A stretch of DNA of 64,000 nucleotides from JAEMQF01 sp963791595 (GTDB taxonomy: Bacteria > Pseudomonadota > Gammaproteobacteria > Burkholderiales > Burkholderiaceae_C): the NCBI GenBank assembly GCA_963791595.1, contig CAWBTF010000034.1, positions 186,001 through 250,000 of the forward strand, read 5' to 3'. Every line of letters starts with the position of its first letter. Position 1 is the stretch's first letter. A program made the position numbers and the translations under genes. Shown in pieces: positions 29,133 to 38,813 of the stretch. The notes beneath the pieces were generated by a model that was given only the letters and a program-made list of their open reading frames with translations, had not been told where the DNA came from and did not search any database.

Positions 29133-29933
29133 CTTGACGGTCGAACTCAAGCAGCTGCGCCTGCACGGCATGGCGCTGGCCTGGGCCGATCTGGTCGAGC
29201 AGGGCAGCAACGCCGGCCTGGACAGCTCGCGCTGGTTGATCGAGCACCTGCTGCAGGCCGAGGCCACCGACCGCGCGATGCGCTCGGTGAGCCACCAGAT
29301 GCACGCGGCCAAGTTCCCGGTGCATCGCGATCTGGCCGGCTTCGACTTCGACGTCTCGCCGGTGGATCGAAAGCTGATCCACCAACTGGCCGAGCTGGCG
29401 TTCACCGAGGCGGCGCACAACGCCGTGCTGGTCGGCGGGCCGGGCACCGGCAAGACGCATCTTGGCCACCGCCATCGGCGTGTCCGGCATCACCCGGCAC
29501 GGCAAGCGGGTGCGCTTCTACTCCACGGTCGATCTGGTCAACGCGCTGGAGCAGGAGAAGGCGCACGGCAAGGCCGGGCGCATCGCGCTGAGCCTGCTGC
29601 GCATGGACCTGGTCATCCTCGATGAGCTGGGCTATCTGCCGTTCAGCCAGGCCGGCGGGGCGTTGCTGTTCCACCTGCTGTCCAAGCTCTACGAGCACAC
29701 CAGCGTGATGATCACGACCAACCTGGACTTCGCGCGAATGGTCCAGCGTGTTCGGCGACGCGAAGATGACCACCGCGCTGCTCGATCGCCTGACGCATCA
29801 CTGCCACATCGTGGAGACCGGCAACGAGAGCCACCGCTTCCTGCACAGCAGCGCCGTGGCGAAGTCGCGCATCAAGGCGCGCGAGCAGGCCCGCAAGGCA
29901 GGCAAGCAGCCAGCGGTGCGCACCGCCACCTGA
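29125..29933 (+). CDS. istB: istB ATP-binding helper of IS21 element B (two frameshifts)
   Basis: Starts at ATG 29125, overlapping the istA stop. LRLHGMALAWADLVEQG is the usual N-terminus; the AAA+ Walker A is GGPGTGKTHL near 29435, and LVILDELGYLPFSQAGG is Walker B. The frame slips near 29460 and 29745, each repaired by one base. It ends with SHRFLHSSAVAKSRIK. IstB is the ATPase that selects the target for IstA. Confidence 0.9.
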
Positions 29934-30148
29934 CAGCGCGCCGCGCGAGGGGGAAATCCGCTACGGGCTACGCCCTGCGCGGCTTCCCCCTCGCGTCCAT
30001 TGAGGGTGCATCCAGGGCACAGAACCAACGAACCGATCAACCGGACAATGATCTACACTTATCCACAGTCGACCATCAAACAGTCGACATCTGCCCCCGG
30101 GTCAAATTTGGATCGGCAGGGTGGGTCAAAATTGGATCGGCGCGGACA

Positions 30149-30154
30149 AACGCA
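30149..30154. repeat. Target site duplication, right copy
   Basis: AACGCA, immediately right of element B and continuous with the resumed istA of element A. Confidence 0.85.
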
Positions 30155-30520
30155 AGCCGGGAGCCTTGCGCAACGGCGCGCCGTTCGCCGACATGCCCGA
30201 GCCGCTGCAGCGGCTGCGCCAAGCGCTGCTGCGCGAGAGCGGGGGCGATCGGGCGATGGCGCAGGTGCTGGCCATCGTGCCCGGCGCCGGGCTGGAGGCG
30301 GTGCTGGTGGCGGTGGAGCTGGCGCTGAACAGCGCCCCGCCCTCAAGCCGGGTGAGCGTGGAGCATGTGGTGAACGTGCTGGGCCGCCTGAGCGCCGCGC
30401 GGGCGCCGCAAAGCGTCGCGACGACGCTGCAGGTGGCAACGCCACCGCTGGCCAATACCGCGCGCTACGACAGCCTGCGTGCGCACGGCCACAGCCAGAA
30501 CAACGAGGAGGTCGGCCATG
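30149..30520 (+). pseudogene. istA: IS21 element A, right remainder: istA 3' part
   Basis: This continues the istA of element A after element B: ALRNGAPFADMPEPLQRLRQ, then VLAIVPGAGLEAVLVAVELA and VSVEHVVNVLGRL. Similarity to element B stops at the ATG that would start istB (30518-30520), so element A has lost istB and its right end. Confidence 0.85.
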
Positions 30521-30843
30521 ACGCGTGGATCAGATGCGCACAAGGCCGCTCACGCTCCATACAATGCGGTTCATAGGCTGGTCTCGGTTGTTCCACGATG
30601 CTTCGACAACCCACGATAACAACGGAGCACTGGCCTATCTTGCGTGCGCGCCGTCCCAGCCTGTCATAGGCACCGTGCTCAGCGATGCTTGAAAAGAACC
30701 TGGGACATCAGGCGCCCGCAAACCCAGCAGTGCGACGGACATAACAGCGGGCAACGCACCGGGTGGGGTTGCCCCGCTTTCGTGAACATCCTACCGTGAA
30801 GGAAGGAGGAGCGAAATCGGTTCAACTTCACCCCCGTAGTACC
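30521..30843. other. Intergenic stretch after nested IS21 elements
   Basis: About 320 bases without a gene. GGGCAAC and GGTTGCCC near 30750-30776 form a hairpin that may serve the 3' end of the leftward lipoprotein gene; no T-run follows. Confidence 0.4.
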
Positions 30844-33055
30844 TCATTGGAGCCAGTAAGGGCCGATCCAGTCAGCTGGCAACGAAGGTCCAGGCCTGCC
30901 AATGCTCATGTTGATCGGGCCGCCGTCAACGCGGCTGTTTCCCCGTGACGTCAATCGACGTGCCACCAGCTCCATCTCAGTATTTGTACGTGGCCCTCTG
31001 AAGAACCTGTTTCTCTCGACGATCACATCTTCGATCCCCTCAGCGGAGGCTGAATTCTGTGGCTCTACCGCTGACGAGAATGAGTTATTGTCGTTCGGGT
31101 CACCAAGCAAGTTGCTGGCGATTACCACTTGGCTAGTGGCAAACGTACTTCCAGAAATAGCATAGTTATCGTTGTAAGCACCTAATCCGCCTGAATGCAA
31201 TTTCAAGCCTAGGCGGATCCCATCCGATGACTGACCTCTGAGAGCGTTGTGGGCAACAACACTCTTATGCGCTCTGAAGATTCGCGCCGTGTGCTGCTGT
31301 GCGCGTCCCATGTCATTGCCGAGTAAACTAAATTGAGACCCTCCGCCCTGAAAGTTGAGGAAGGACTTGTTGGGGAGGTTGGTGGCACCGAGAACTCGGT
31401 TCTCGACAACGAATATCTCCCGAGGGTGGTAGTAGGCTGATGCCGGAAGGCTGCCGTGTTCCACGTAAAAAGCTAGCGCGCCGCCGATGGTGATTTGGTT
31501 ATCCCCGCCAGGTTGGATAAGGTCATTCCGATAGAGCAAAAACCGAGACCCAGAGCATTGGTGCGAGATACCGTTCGTAATATCCAGGTCCATGACTGTA
31601 ATGTCATCAGGGAATTCGGCTGTGACTGGGTCGCTCGTACCAATAGAGACACTTGCCACGCGTGGTTTCGGCCCTGACCCGAAGGTGCCCACGGTCACTC
31701 CGTCATCTTGACGTTGAATGATTACTCCCCCAAAACTCTCTCCGCGCCGCAGTAAGACACGCTTGCCGCCATAGTTGGCTGGCAGCGCAGCTTGCTGCGC
31801 AGCGCCGCTCGGGCAGCCTGCATAGTTGGCCAAAGCGGAAACGCAAATTGTCTTGACTCCGGCATAGAAAATGTTGGGGTCCTGGGCAGTGACGGTTACC
31901 GATGCGTCGGAATAGGCGCCACTGCCGGTCTGTGCCCGAACGCGCACAACGTAATGTCCCGGGAATGTCGAAGACATGGGCGGCGATTGGCCCGCCGCGC
32001 TGGATGTTCTTCGGTTCGCCGGAAATCGGCCATGTCTCGCCACGATCATCGTTGAAATTGAATTCGTAGTTGAGATGGTGGAATGCGTTAACGCCCGCCG
32101 CCGCAATGGTTGTGCCACTAGCGTCGAACAAGACGGCGAGCGGGCTGGGGCCGGTAATGCGAGTCGCTTGAATTGCCGCAACAGGCACCCCTGGAGTCGG
32201 GGGTAGACCTGGGGCGGGAACCGGTGCCGGTGCCGGTGCCGGTGCCGGTGCCGGTGCCGGTGCCGGTGCCGGTGCCGGTGCCGGTGCCGGGGCGGGAGCC
32301 GGCGCCGGTGCCGGTGCCGGTGCCGGTGCCGGTGCCGGTGCCGGAGACGGAGCCGGTGCTGGGGCTGGGGCCGCGCTCGTCAGAACGTCGCATTGCTTCA
32401 CGACTCCGGGTGCCGGATCGGCACCGAATGCCGTGTTTGTGCACTGCCCGGCGCCTGATACGGTCCGTTGGACCCATCTCGTACCCGATCCGTAGCGAAC
32501 CTGCTGCGCCGTACCGACTGTGAACCCAGCCCCCTCGTTGGCGATTTTTACCCAGGTAGGAGCAGGAGCAGGTGCAGGTGCAGGTGCAGGTGCAGGTGCA
32601 GGTGCAGGTGCAGGTGCAGGCGCGGGCGCTGCGGCAGCGCTGCGCGAGACCACGGTGGACACTGCCGCAATATTGCCGGCAGCGTCTTCGGCTGTCACCG
32701 TGACGGTGTTTGCGCCCGTCTGCAGTTGAATCGATGGTGCAGACCACGTGCCCGATGTGTCATTTCCGGCCAACGATGCCGTGCCACTGCCGCCCCGGTC
32801 GTTGGACCATTTCACGCTGTAGAGGCGCGTATTGTCGGCCGCCGAGCCGGACAGGCCAGTCATGCCGCTCAAGCCGACTTCCGACACTGCGTTGATCGCC
32901 ACGGTCGGCGCGATCGAGTCTATGGCTCGCCAACGTGCACGCTCTGCCTCCGACATCGTTGCATCGTCGGCGCCCGCACCACCACACGCGGCCAACGCCA
33001 TGCAGGCAAACAGTTCGGCAATGGCTAGCATCCTCAAGTCCAATTCTCGATTCAT
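30844..33055 (-). CDS. Lipoprotein with Ig/PKD-like domains, Pro-Ala linkers and beta-helix domain (one frameshift)
   Basis: A lipoprotein signal (MLAIAELFACMALAACGG, lipobox L-A-A-C) is followed by an Ig-like repeat (VSEVGLSGMTGLSGSAADN, then GANTVTVTAEDAAGNIAAVS), a long Pro-Ala run, a small domain (VKIANEGAGFTVGTAQQVRY), a second Pro-Ala run, a PKD-like domain (GPSPLAVLFDASGTTIA) and a C-terminal right-handed beta-helix (DITVMDLDITNGIS, VVENRVLGATNLPN and similar turns). One extra base in the CCCGGG at 31958-31963 breaks the frame between the PKD and helix parts. Beta-helix proteins in such loci are often polysaccharide lyases, epimerases or binding proteins. Position at the edge of the eps region fits a surface glycan-modifying role. 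Confidence 0.75.
32222..32343. repeat. Hexanucleotide repeat array coding for Pro-Ala (array 1)
   Basis: Tandem GGTGCC units, interrupted once near 32291-32304 by variant units. On the coding (minus) strand they read CCG GCA repeats, i.e. Pro-Ala. Length change by whole units keeps the frame, so the linker can vary. Confidence 0.9.
32556..32625. repeat. Hexanucleotide repeat array coding for Pro-Ala (array 2)
   Basis: Tandem GGTGCA units with variant units at the edges. The coding strand reads CCT GCA repeats: again Pro-Ala, but with a different Pro codon from array 1, so the two arrays expanded independently. Confidence 0.88.
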
Positions 33056-33502
33056 TCGGTCGCCCCGTTCTTCACTTCAAACTCGAATCACTTGGCGGCA
33101 GGTTACTGGCGAGTCGCAGGGCTTCCGTAACGGGCCGGGTGCTCGTGTAACACGCGCGCCGAGCCGGCCGCTGCAGGCCGGCCTTGCCGGGGAGACGCCA
33201 AGCGTGAATGTTGCCACACCCCCTGAATGAGGGGGATGCGGTGCCTTGACAACTGAGAAAGCACGTTCCCGATCATTTCCTCAACGCACAAATGTTACAG
33301 GCAGCGCGGCTGAAGGGTGGATTCTTTGCCAACAGCTATTCGACCCAACGCGGTGCACTCGTCGTGCCCCCTGGGCCTTGGGGGGCCGGGGAAGGTGTGG
33401 GCACCTACAATGAAAATGCAGCAGGAGCGGGCGCTGCGACGGACCTGGTGGGCCGAACGCCGCGGGTCATGCTGATTGACTTGTGGTGAGGCGCTGGAGG
33501 CT
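33056..33502. promoter_or_regulatory. Divergent promoter region with CCCCCT-N5-AGGGGG dyad
   Basis: About 450 bases between the leftward lipoprotein and rightward epsI. CCCCCT-GAATG-AGGGGG at 33219-33235 is a perfect dyad, like the one at 2794-2829. A 65-codon open frame (33292-33489) ends just before epsI but has no recognisable content. No promoter boxes can be assigned with confidence. Confidence 0.4.
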
Positions 33503-34195
33503 GTGAACCCTGTGTATCGTGCGATCGTCTTGGCCGGCCTGATGGCCGCAGCGTCTGTAGGGGGCATCGCGGCCAGGCCCGCGGCCAAGCAAACGGTCGC
33601 AGCACCAAAGTTCTTGCTCGAGGAAATTATCCCCAGGCAGTTCGGTGCTTGGCATGAGTTGCCAAGCCAAAGTGTCCAGGTGGTCAATCCGCAAACGAAA
33701 GCCCTGCTGGACAAGCTCTACAGTCAATTGTTGACGCGCACCTACGTAGACGCGAGCGGCTACCGGATCATGCTTTCGGTTGCCTACGGTGACGACCAGC
33801 GCGGCGACCTGCAGGCGCACAAGCCCGAGGTGTGTTACCCCGCTCAGGGATTCACCTTGCACAACAATGTGCCGGCTCAGCTGTCCACTCCGTTCGGTGC
33901 GATTGCGGTTCGGCGCCTGGAGACGAGCCTCGGGCGGCGCAAGGAGCCGGTGACCTATTGGTTCACGGTGGGTGAAACGGCCATCAAGAACAAACTGCAG
34001 CTTCGCATGGTTGAAATCAAACTCGGGCTGATAGGGCAAATTCCGGATGGCCTGTTGGTCCGCATCTCGTCGATCGACCAAAACCCGAGTCGTGCTGCGC
34101 AGGCGCACGACGCCTTTGCCGCCGAGTTGCTGTCTGCAGTTTCACCCCAGGAGCGCGTCTACCTGGGCGGTCTCGCGCCTGCGAGTTCGCATTGA
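33503..34195 (+). CDS. epsI: EpsI-family exosortase-associated protein
   Basis: An EpsI-type (DUF3485) protein of about 230 residues: a hydrophobic N-terminal segment (AIVLAGLMAAASVGGIAA), FLLEEIIPRQFGAWHE, RTYVDASGYRIMLSVAYG and the family signature HKPEVCYPAQGF, followed by TYWFTVGE. EpsI accompanies exosortases in exopolysaccharide loci and is exported or membrane-attached; its biochemical role is unsettled. I choose GTG 33503; GGAGG is very close upstream, and a TTG at 33476 is possible. The exosortase lies 10 kb away on the other strand, so epsI is separated from the main eps gene run. Confidence 0.88.
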   Translation: MNPVYRAIVLAGLMAAASVGGIAARPAAKQTVAAPKFLLEEIIPRQFGAWHELPSQSVQVVNPQTKALLDKLYSQLLTRTYVDASGYRIMLSVAYGDDQRGDLQAHKPEVCYPAQGFTLHNNVPAQLSTPFGAIAVRRLETSLGRRKEPVTYWFTVGETAIKNKLQLRMVEIKLGLIGQIPDGLLVRISSIDQNPSRAAQAHDAFAAELLSAVSPQERVYLGGLAPASSH

Positions 34196-34300
34196 GTGGC
34201 GTCCGGCATGGCAGTGGCTGCCTCCGCACTGCCCACCATCATCCGCCGGCAGAAACGGCTGACATGGCGAACAAGTGGTGAGCTTTCGTATGCTTAAGAT

Positions 34301-34325
34301 TCAGGTTCAGGGTTCAGGGTTCAGG
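34301..34325. repeat. Short tandem repeat GGTTCAG
   Basis: About three and a half copies of a 7-base unit (TTCAGGG/GTTCAGG) lie in the 270-base gap between epsI and the phosphoethanolamine transferase gene. The rest of the gap holds nothing recognisable. Confidence 0.7.
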
Positions 34326-34484
34326 AGGTCAGAATCGCAATCTTTAGAGCCCGACTTCTTTGATCATTAACTCGACCTTCAAGCGACAAATAAACCATTG
34401 CACAATCTCCAGATGAATTATTCATCTCTGTCTTGCCTAAGCGATTTCCCGTAAACCTCGGTTTCCTTGCGCGCACAATCGCAC

Positions 34485-36181
34485 ATGTCAGTTTCACGCC
34501 CCATCCAGATTCCTGAACGCCACGATGATATCGCACGCTGGAAGGGCAGTTGGGCTATCGTGTTCTTGTGGAGCTATTTATTATCTCCGCTCTTTCTGCG
34601 GTCAATTCAGGGAAACCCGCACGGCCTAGGCGATCCACTGCAGGTTTTCAATGCGGCGTCGTCATTGCTCTGGGCGAGTGCGCTTCACTTTGCTGTGCGG
34701 AGGCCGCTGTACCTGCACTTAGGGCTAGCTCCCCTATACATCACTACTGTGATCGACCTGTTCTTGCTGTCAACCTTTGATGCGCGCTTTTCAAGTGGGT
34801 ACGTGACTATCGCTTTGACAGACCACGCTGAAGCCATCGAATTCCTGAATTCGTACTGGCGCGACCTTGTCGTTCCGGTGATAACCTTGGTGCTCATATA
34901 CGGCACTTGTATTTGGGTCCTCAGGGGATTTGTTCTGGTGCCGCGTGGCCGCATTGCGGTAGGTTCTGCTGTCCTGCTTGCGGGAATGTACGGGGCCATA
35001 ATTACGCGCGGCATCATATACGGTGAGTCGCCCTTGCAATCCGCACTTGACTTGGCCGGTAAGGAGCAAGGGGCGCCTTTCGGATCGCTGTTTCAAACCG
35101 GCCTTGCCTTGCATATCCACTACGACGGGGCACGGCTGCGAGAAATGCGCTCCAGGTATCGCTTTGACGCCCTACAAGCTAATCCTAACGACGGTCTTGA
35201 GGTAATTATTTGGGTTATAGGGGAATCCGCGCGGCCACACAACTGGTCACTATTTGGATATCCACGTGATACCACACCCCTGCTGCGCTCACGGGATGGA
35301 GTAGTGCCTTTGCCCAATATGCTAACTACGGCGCCGCATACTGCCATAGCTGTGCCAACAATGCTGAGTCTTGTTCCGGTATCAGACTGGGAGGGTGTGA
35401 AGGCGCAGAAGTCGATCGTTACGGCCTTTTCGGAGGCAGGATACAGGACCTATTGGCTTTCAGTACAGGAGCTGATGGTTGGGGAGGGCTAATACCACAA
35501 GTGGCAGCTGAAGCACACCGGCGGCGTTACTTCGAGCGGACTCATGACGGCGTGTTAATATCGGAAGTTGCTTCCATTCTTGACGCGCGAATATCCGGCG
35601 AGAAAATATTTATTGTGCTACATACCAAGGGTAGTCACTTTGAGTATTCAAGGCGTTATCCGAAGGAGTTTGCCACCTTCAGCAGCCTCAATGGTGGCCG
35701 CCGCGGGCAGTTGGTAGACACTTACGACAATTCAATTGTGTACTCGGATTGGGTGCTCAATCAATTGCTCGACCAGTTGGAGCGCCGCAACCTCGCCGCA
35801 GCGATGATCTATGCCTCCGACCACGGCGAGAACTTGCTCGACGACGGGCGCCACCTATTCGGTCATGCGGTGGGCAATGAGTTCGATTTGCCGACGGCGG
35901 CGTTCCTTTGGTTTTCAAGGCGTTTGTGGGATGACCGGGGAGCAATAATTAACTTGGCGAAGGCGAATGCCGTCGCGGAGTTGAGCCTCTCAAACCTTTC
36001 TCATTCTATACTTGATCTGGCTGGGATTCGCGCCAATGGGTTTGACGCTAGAAAGAGTCTCTTCAGTTCGGAACTACAACAGGGAGAACGCGTCTTTTTG
36101 CTACGTGGTGAACTGCGACGTGAAACAGACGTTGGGTTGCTTAAATCGATTACGCCGCAACCCGCATTGGGCGGTCACTAA
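34485..36181 (+). CDS. EptA-like phosphoethanolamine transferase (one frameshift)
   Basis: An inner-membrane protein with N-terminal helices (WAIVFLWSYLLSPLFL; LVVPVITLVLIYGTCIWVL) and a periplasmic alkaline-phosphatase-fold domain. The nucleophile region reads VIGESARPHNWSLFGYPRD, the metal-site region YASDHGENLLDDGRHLFGHA, typical of EptA/Opg-type enzymes that move phosphoethanolamine from phosphatidylethanolamine onto lipid A or glycans. The usual GETAR Thr is Ser here. A one-base slip near 35460-35475 joins TYWLS to ADGWGG. ATG 34485 gives a standard N-terminus. AT content is higher than in core genes. Its target here may be the polysaccharide. Confidence 0.8.
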
Positions 36182-36730
36182 GGAAAGCCGAGGTTTATGC
36201 CACAAGAACAACAAGTATTGCAAAGCAAGCCTGCGTTGTTTCTACATGTTTGTCACTCCGTTTGTTACATTTTCTGATGGCCGCCCTATAGAGACCAATG
36301 AACGACAAAAAGTGACCTAACAATGGGGGTTCGTATGTAGGATAATCGAATTGGGCCAGGAATTTCGATGATGATATGTTCCTGGGTGTTGCGTCGTCTT
36401 CCTGTCGTGGGAGGCCTTACTCAGCTATCGCTCAATCCGTTCGTTAATCATATTTTCTTGTTCGCCCGTTTTGTTTACGCAAAAATGCCCATGTGCTGCC
36501 CCCACCAGAACAGGGCGCCGTGGTCCCAGGCTAGTGGCTTCGATCACTCCGCACTGAGAATTAGCACCAATGAAGAAGCGATTGTGCGATTCACCGCGCA
36601 ACAGCTAATTGGCTTCCCGATGACGTCTGATGTTGGTGGACTACCCATCAAGGATCTGCCGCATGGCTAGGAGGTTGATATCGACCCCAAACCTGGTGCG
36701 GGCGCCCCTCGGTCCTGCTATCGCGCCGCC
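36182..36730. other. Intergenic region without recognisable gene
   Basis: About 550 bases between convergent genes, with moderate GC. A 100-codon frame at 36368-36670 has a plausible hydrophobic start but no ribosome-binding site or family resemblance, and overlaps the end region of the next gene's extended frame. I see no RNA gene. Confidence 0.4.
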
Positions 36731-37622
36731 CTATCTGGTTGGCTTGTCGGCAATGAAGCAAGTTTCTTTGCCGACTGGCCTGCTGAGGTCGTCGCGTACC
36801 AATAGACCAGATTCCGTCATCCAGCGGCGCATTAATTGATGCCGTGGATAGACAGGCGCAACTGTCGTGCTCGCACCGGAAGGTATGAATAGGCGCTTGT
36901 TGAGTAACTCGTAACCCATGGTATTGCCGATCGTTCAGAAGATGATGCTTGAGTGCACCAAGGCGGCGTTCTCGGAGAATTCGTTTCGCCCAGTCCAAGA
37001 TTGTAGGTGTTCCGCCAACGATTTGAAGTTGCCCCCCGGGGCGCAGCACACGAGCCATTTCGCGAAGCGCCGAGCGTATGTCCATGTACTGATGAGCTGA
37101 GTAACAAAGTACGATGTCGAACTGGCCATCAACAAATGGGAGTGCCTCGCATCGGCCGCCAACGATTTGGGGCACTGGCAGGCGTTCACGCTCTGCGAAG
37201 ATCGAGGTGAACTGTCTGTACAGCGCGACCGGCTCTAGGCCGATGAAGTGCCCGGAAACACGGCTGAGCGACAGCAGGTTACACCCGAATCCACAGCCAG
37301 GTTCGAGGACCGCCTTCCCTTCATAGCGTTTTGCCGCTAGAAGCTCGTACTCATTTTCTGCGTGGAGTCTGCGTCCGCGCCCAATCCAGAACAGGTACTC
37401 CCGAATGGGATCCGCGACGAAATCTCCCAGTCTTGTCAGCGTTCGGCCACTGCTATCAACCCACCCAAGCTGGATGGCCGCGTGACGCGACGCCCAATCA
37501 TCCTCGTCGCAAGGCTGACGAAGATTGAGGCGCACAACCAGATCCATCAAACCCATAGAACCCTGCCCGAGCAGCGCTTGACGGATTTGCGCGAGTTGCA
37601 GCCCGCTAAGGGAATCATTCAT
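36731..37622 (-). CDS. Class I SAM-dependent methyltransferase (one frameshift)
   Basis: A soluble methyltransferase of about 297 residues: AVLEPGCGFGCNLLSLSRV (motif I), FDIVLCYSAHQYMDIRSALR and MARVLRPGGQLQIVGGTP. An extra G in the GGG run at about 36917 breaks the frame; repaired, it continues with YELLNKRLFIPSGASTTVAP and ends at 36731. I choose ATG 37622 (MNDSLSGLQ); an upstream start at 37649 is possible. It stands among glycan genes and probably methylates a sugar or a lipid-linked intermediate. Confidence 0.75.
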
Positions 37623-37811
37623 CACGGTGACCGCCGGTCTCGCTGTCAAGCAACTGCACGCCCGCTATGCGTTCAGCCTGCTGCACGGGCAAGTCAGCAG
37701 GCACCAAAATACGCCCATCCCTAACGCAGTATTCCTCACGACACTCGCAATTTCAAGTTGAAGAAACTGATCTCCCCAAGAACAAAAGGTCACGGCACGT
37801 CATGTGTCGGA

Positions 37812-38756
37812 TCAATCATCCACTGGCGCCTGGTCAACAAAATATTCCCCAAAATAATACTCAGCATCGCGGTAGGCCGCTGGAATCCACAGCACATCAT
37901 TCGAGCCGGAAACATCTGAAACACTATTGAATGGCACCAGCATTGGACTATACCGACCAAATCTGGAACGGCGCATCATAATATAATAAGGTGAGTAGTC
38001 TAAGTCCTGCAGGAAATCCAGCATATTCTTTCTTGAAGAACCTGCTCGTCGCAACTGAGATTCAATGAATTCCGTAATAAGAAGTGGACTTGAGGTCCTT
38101 ATTGTGTTTTGCAGCCCCCTCAACACCTTCATTTCGTAGCCTTCAACGTCGATCTTGATGAGCTTACATGGTCTGGCTCCATTCGCGAGAACATCATCCC
38201 CAACGACAGCCTTTACCTCTACCGATCCTATTACTTCTGAAGTATCTGCCATCGTAGCAGTTCCAGAGTGTTCGGATGTAAACTTTAGATTCACCAATGA
38301 AGTCACATCCGAAAAACCAACTGGATACAAATTGATGTTGCGTATTCTATTAATCAGAATCGACCGTTGTAGTAATTCAATACACGAAGGATTGGGTTCA
38401 ACCGCCTCAACAATTCCGTTTTCACCAACGAGGCGGGCTGCTAGCAGACTTATCATTCCAATATTTGCACCAACATCCACAAAACGATCACCTGGTTTCA
38501 ACACTACCCTAAGAAGCTGCTCGATACCAAACTCGTAGTATCGACCAACAAAATAGGTCAACCTCTGCGACCAGTTCGAAAGGTCAAGATGCATTAGGTA
38601 CTTGTGAGACTTGCCCCTTATGATCTTCGTCGGCGCGTCCCTCCATCTGTCGTCATTGATTTGACAAATCACCTTCGAAACAGAAAGTAACTTTCCCCAT
38701 GCTGGCAACTCTAGGCGAGCATATGGCAGTAGAATGAACGGTAACCTCGGATACAT
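37812..38756 (-). CDS. FkbM-family methyltransferase
   Basis: An intact 314-residue FkbM protein: FVDVGANIGMISLLAARLVG (SAM-binding), VEAVEPNPSCIELLQRS, KLIKIDVEGYEMKVLRGL and LLITEFIESQLR. It is the second FkbM gene of the window but only distantly like the one at 24.7 kb. Composition is AT-richer than the core genome, as in much of this island. It runs in the direction of the glycosyltransferases upstream of it and likely O-methylates a glycan residue. Confidence 0.86.
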   Translation of the reverse strand: MYPRLPFILLPYARLELPAWGKLLSVSKVICQINDDRWRDAPTKIIRGKSHKYLMHLDLSNWSQRLTYFVGRYYEFGIEQLLRVVLKPGDRFVDVGANIGMISLLAARLVGENGIVEAVEPNPSCIELLQRSILINRIRNINLYPVGFSDVTSLVNLKFTSEHSGTATMADTSEVIGSVEVKAVVGDDVLANGARPCKLIKIDVEGYEMKVLRGLQNTIRTSSPLLITEFIESQLRRAGSSRKNMLDFLQDLDYSPYYIMMRRSRFGRYSPMLVPFNSVSDVSGSNDVLWIPAAYRDAEYYFGEYFVDQAPVDD

Positions 38757-38813
38757 AAAGCCTATTGCTACTTCACATGATAAATGCGAGACAGCTCTTT
38801 GATGACAATATAT

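Larger units (their letters stand above)
27479..30148 (+). mobile_element. IS21-family element B, complete, inserted in element A
   Basis: A complete element of about 2.67 kb. Its ends are TGTTGCGGCCGACCGAAAAT on the left and, as reverse complement on the right, TGTCCGCGCCGATCCAATTT, each followed by TTGACCC-like repeats. It carries istA and istB in order. The 6-base sequence AACGCA is directly repeated on both sides (27473-27478 and 30149-30154), the expected target duplication. Removing the element and one repeat restores the istA reading of element A. Confidence 0.92.

Noticed and set aside
31955..31965. Splitting the lipoprotein into two genes at the frame break.
   Set aside because: The second part has no start signal and begins mid-domain; one extra base in CCCGGG explains the break.
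33292..33489. A 65-codon open frame before epsI.
   Set aside because: No ribosome-binding site, no family resemblance, and Gly/Ala-rich composition; likely chance in the promoter region.
36368..36670. A 100-codon open frame with a hydrophobic start.
   Set aside because: No ribosome-binding site, odd Cys/His content and no recognisable family; kept only as an intergenic note.
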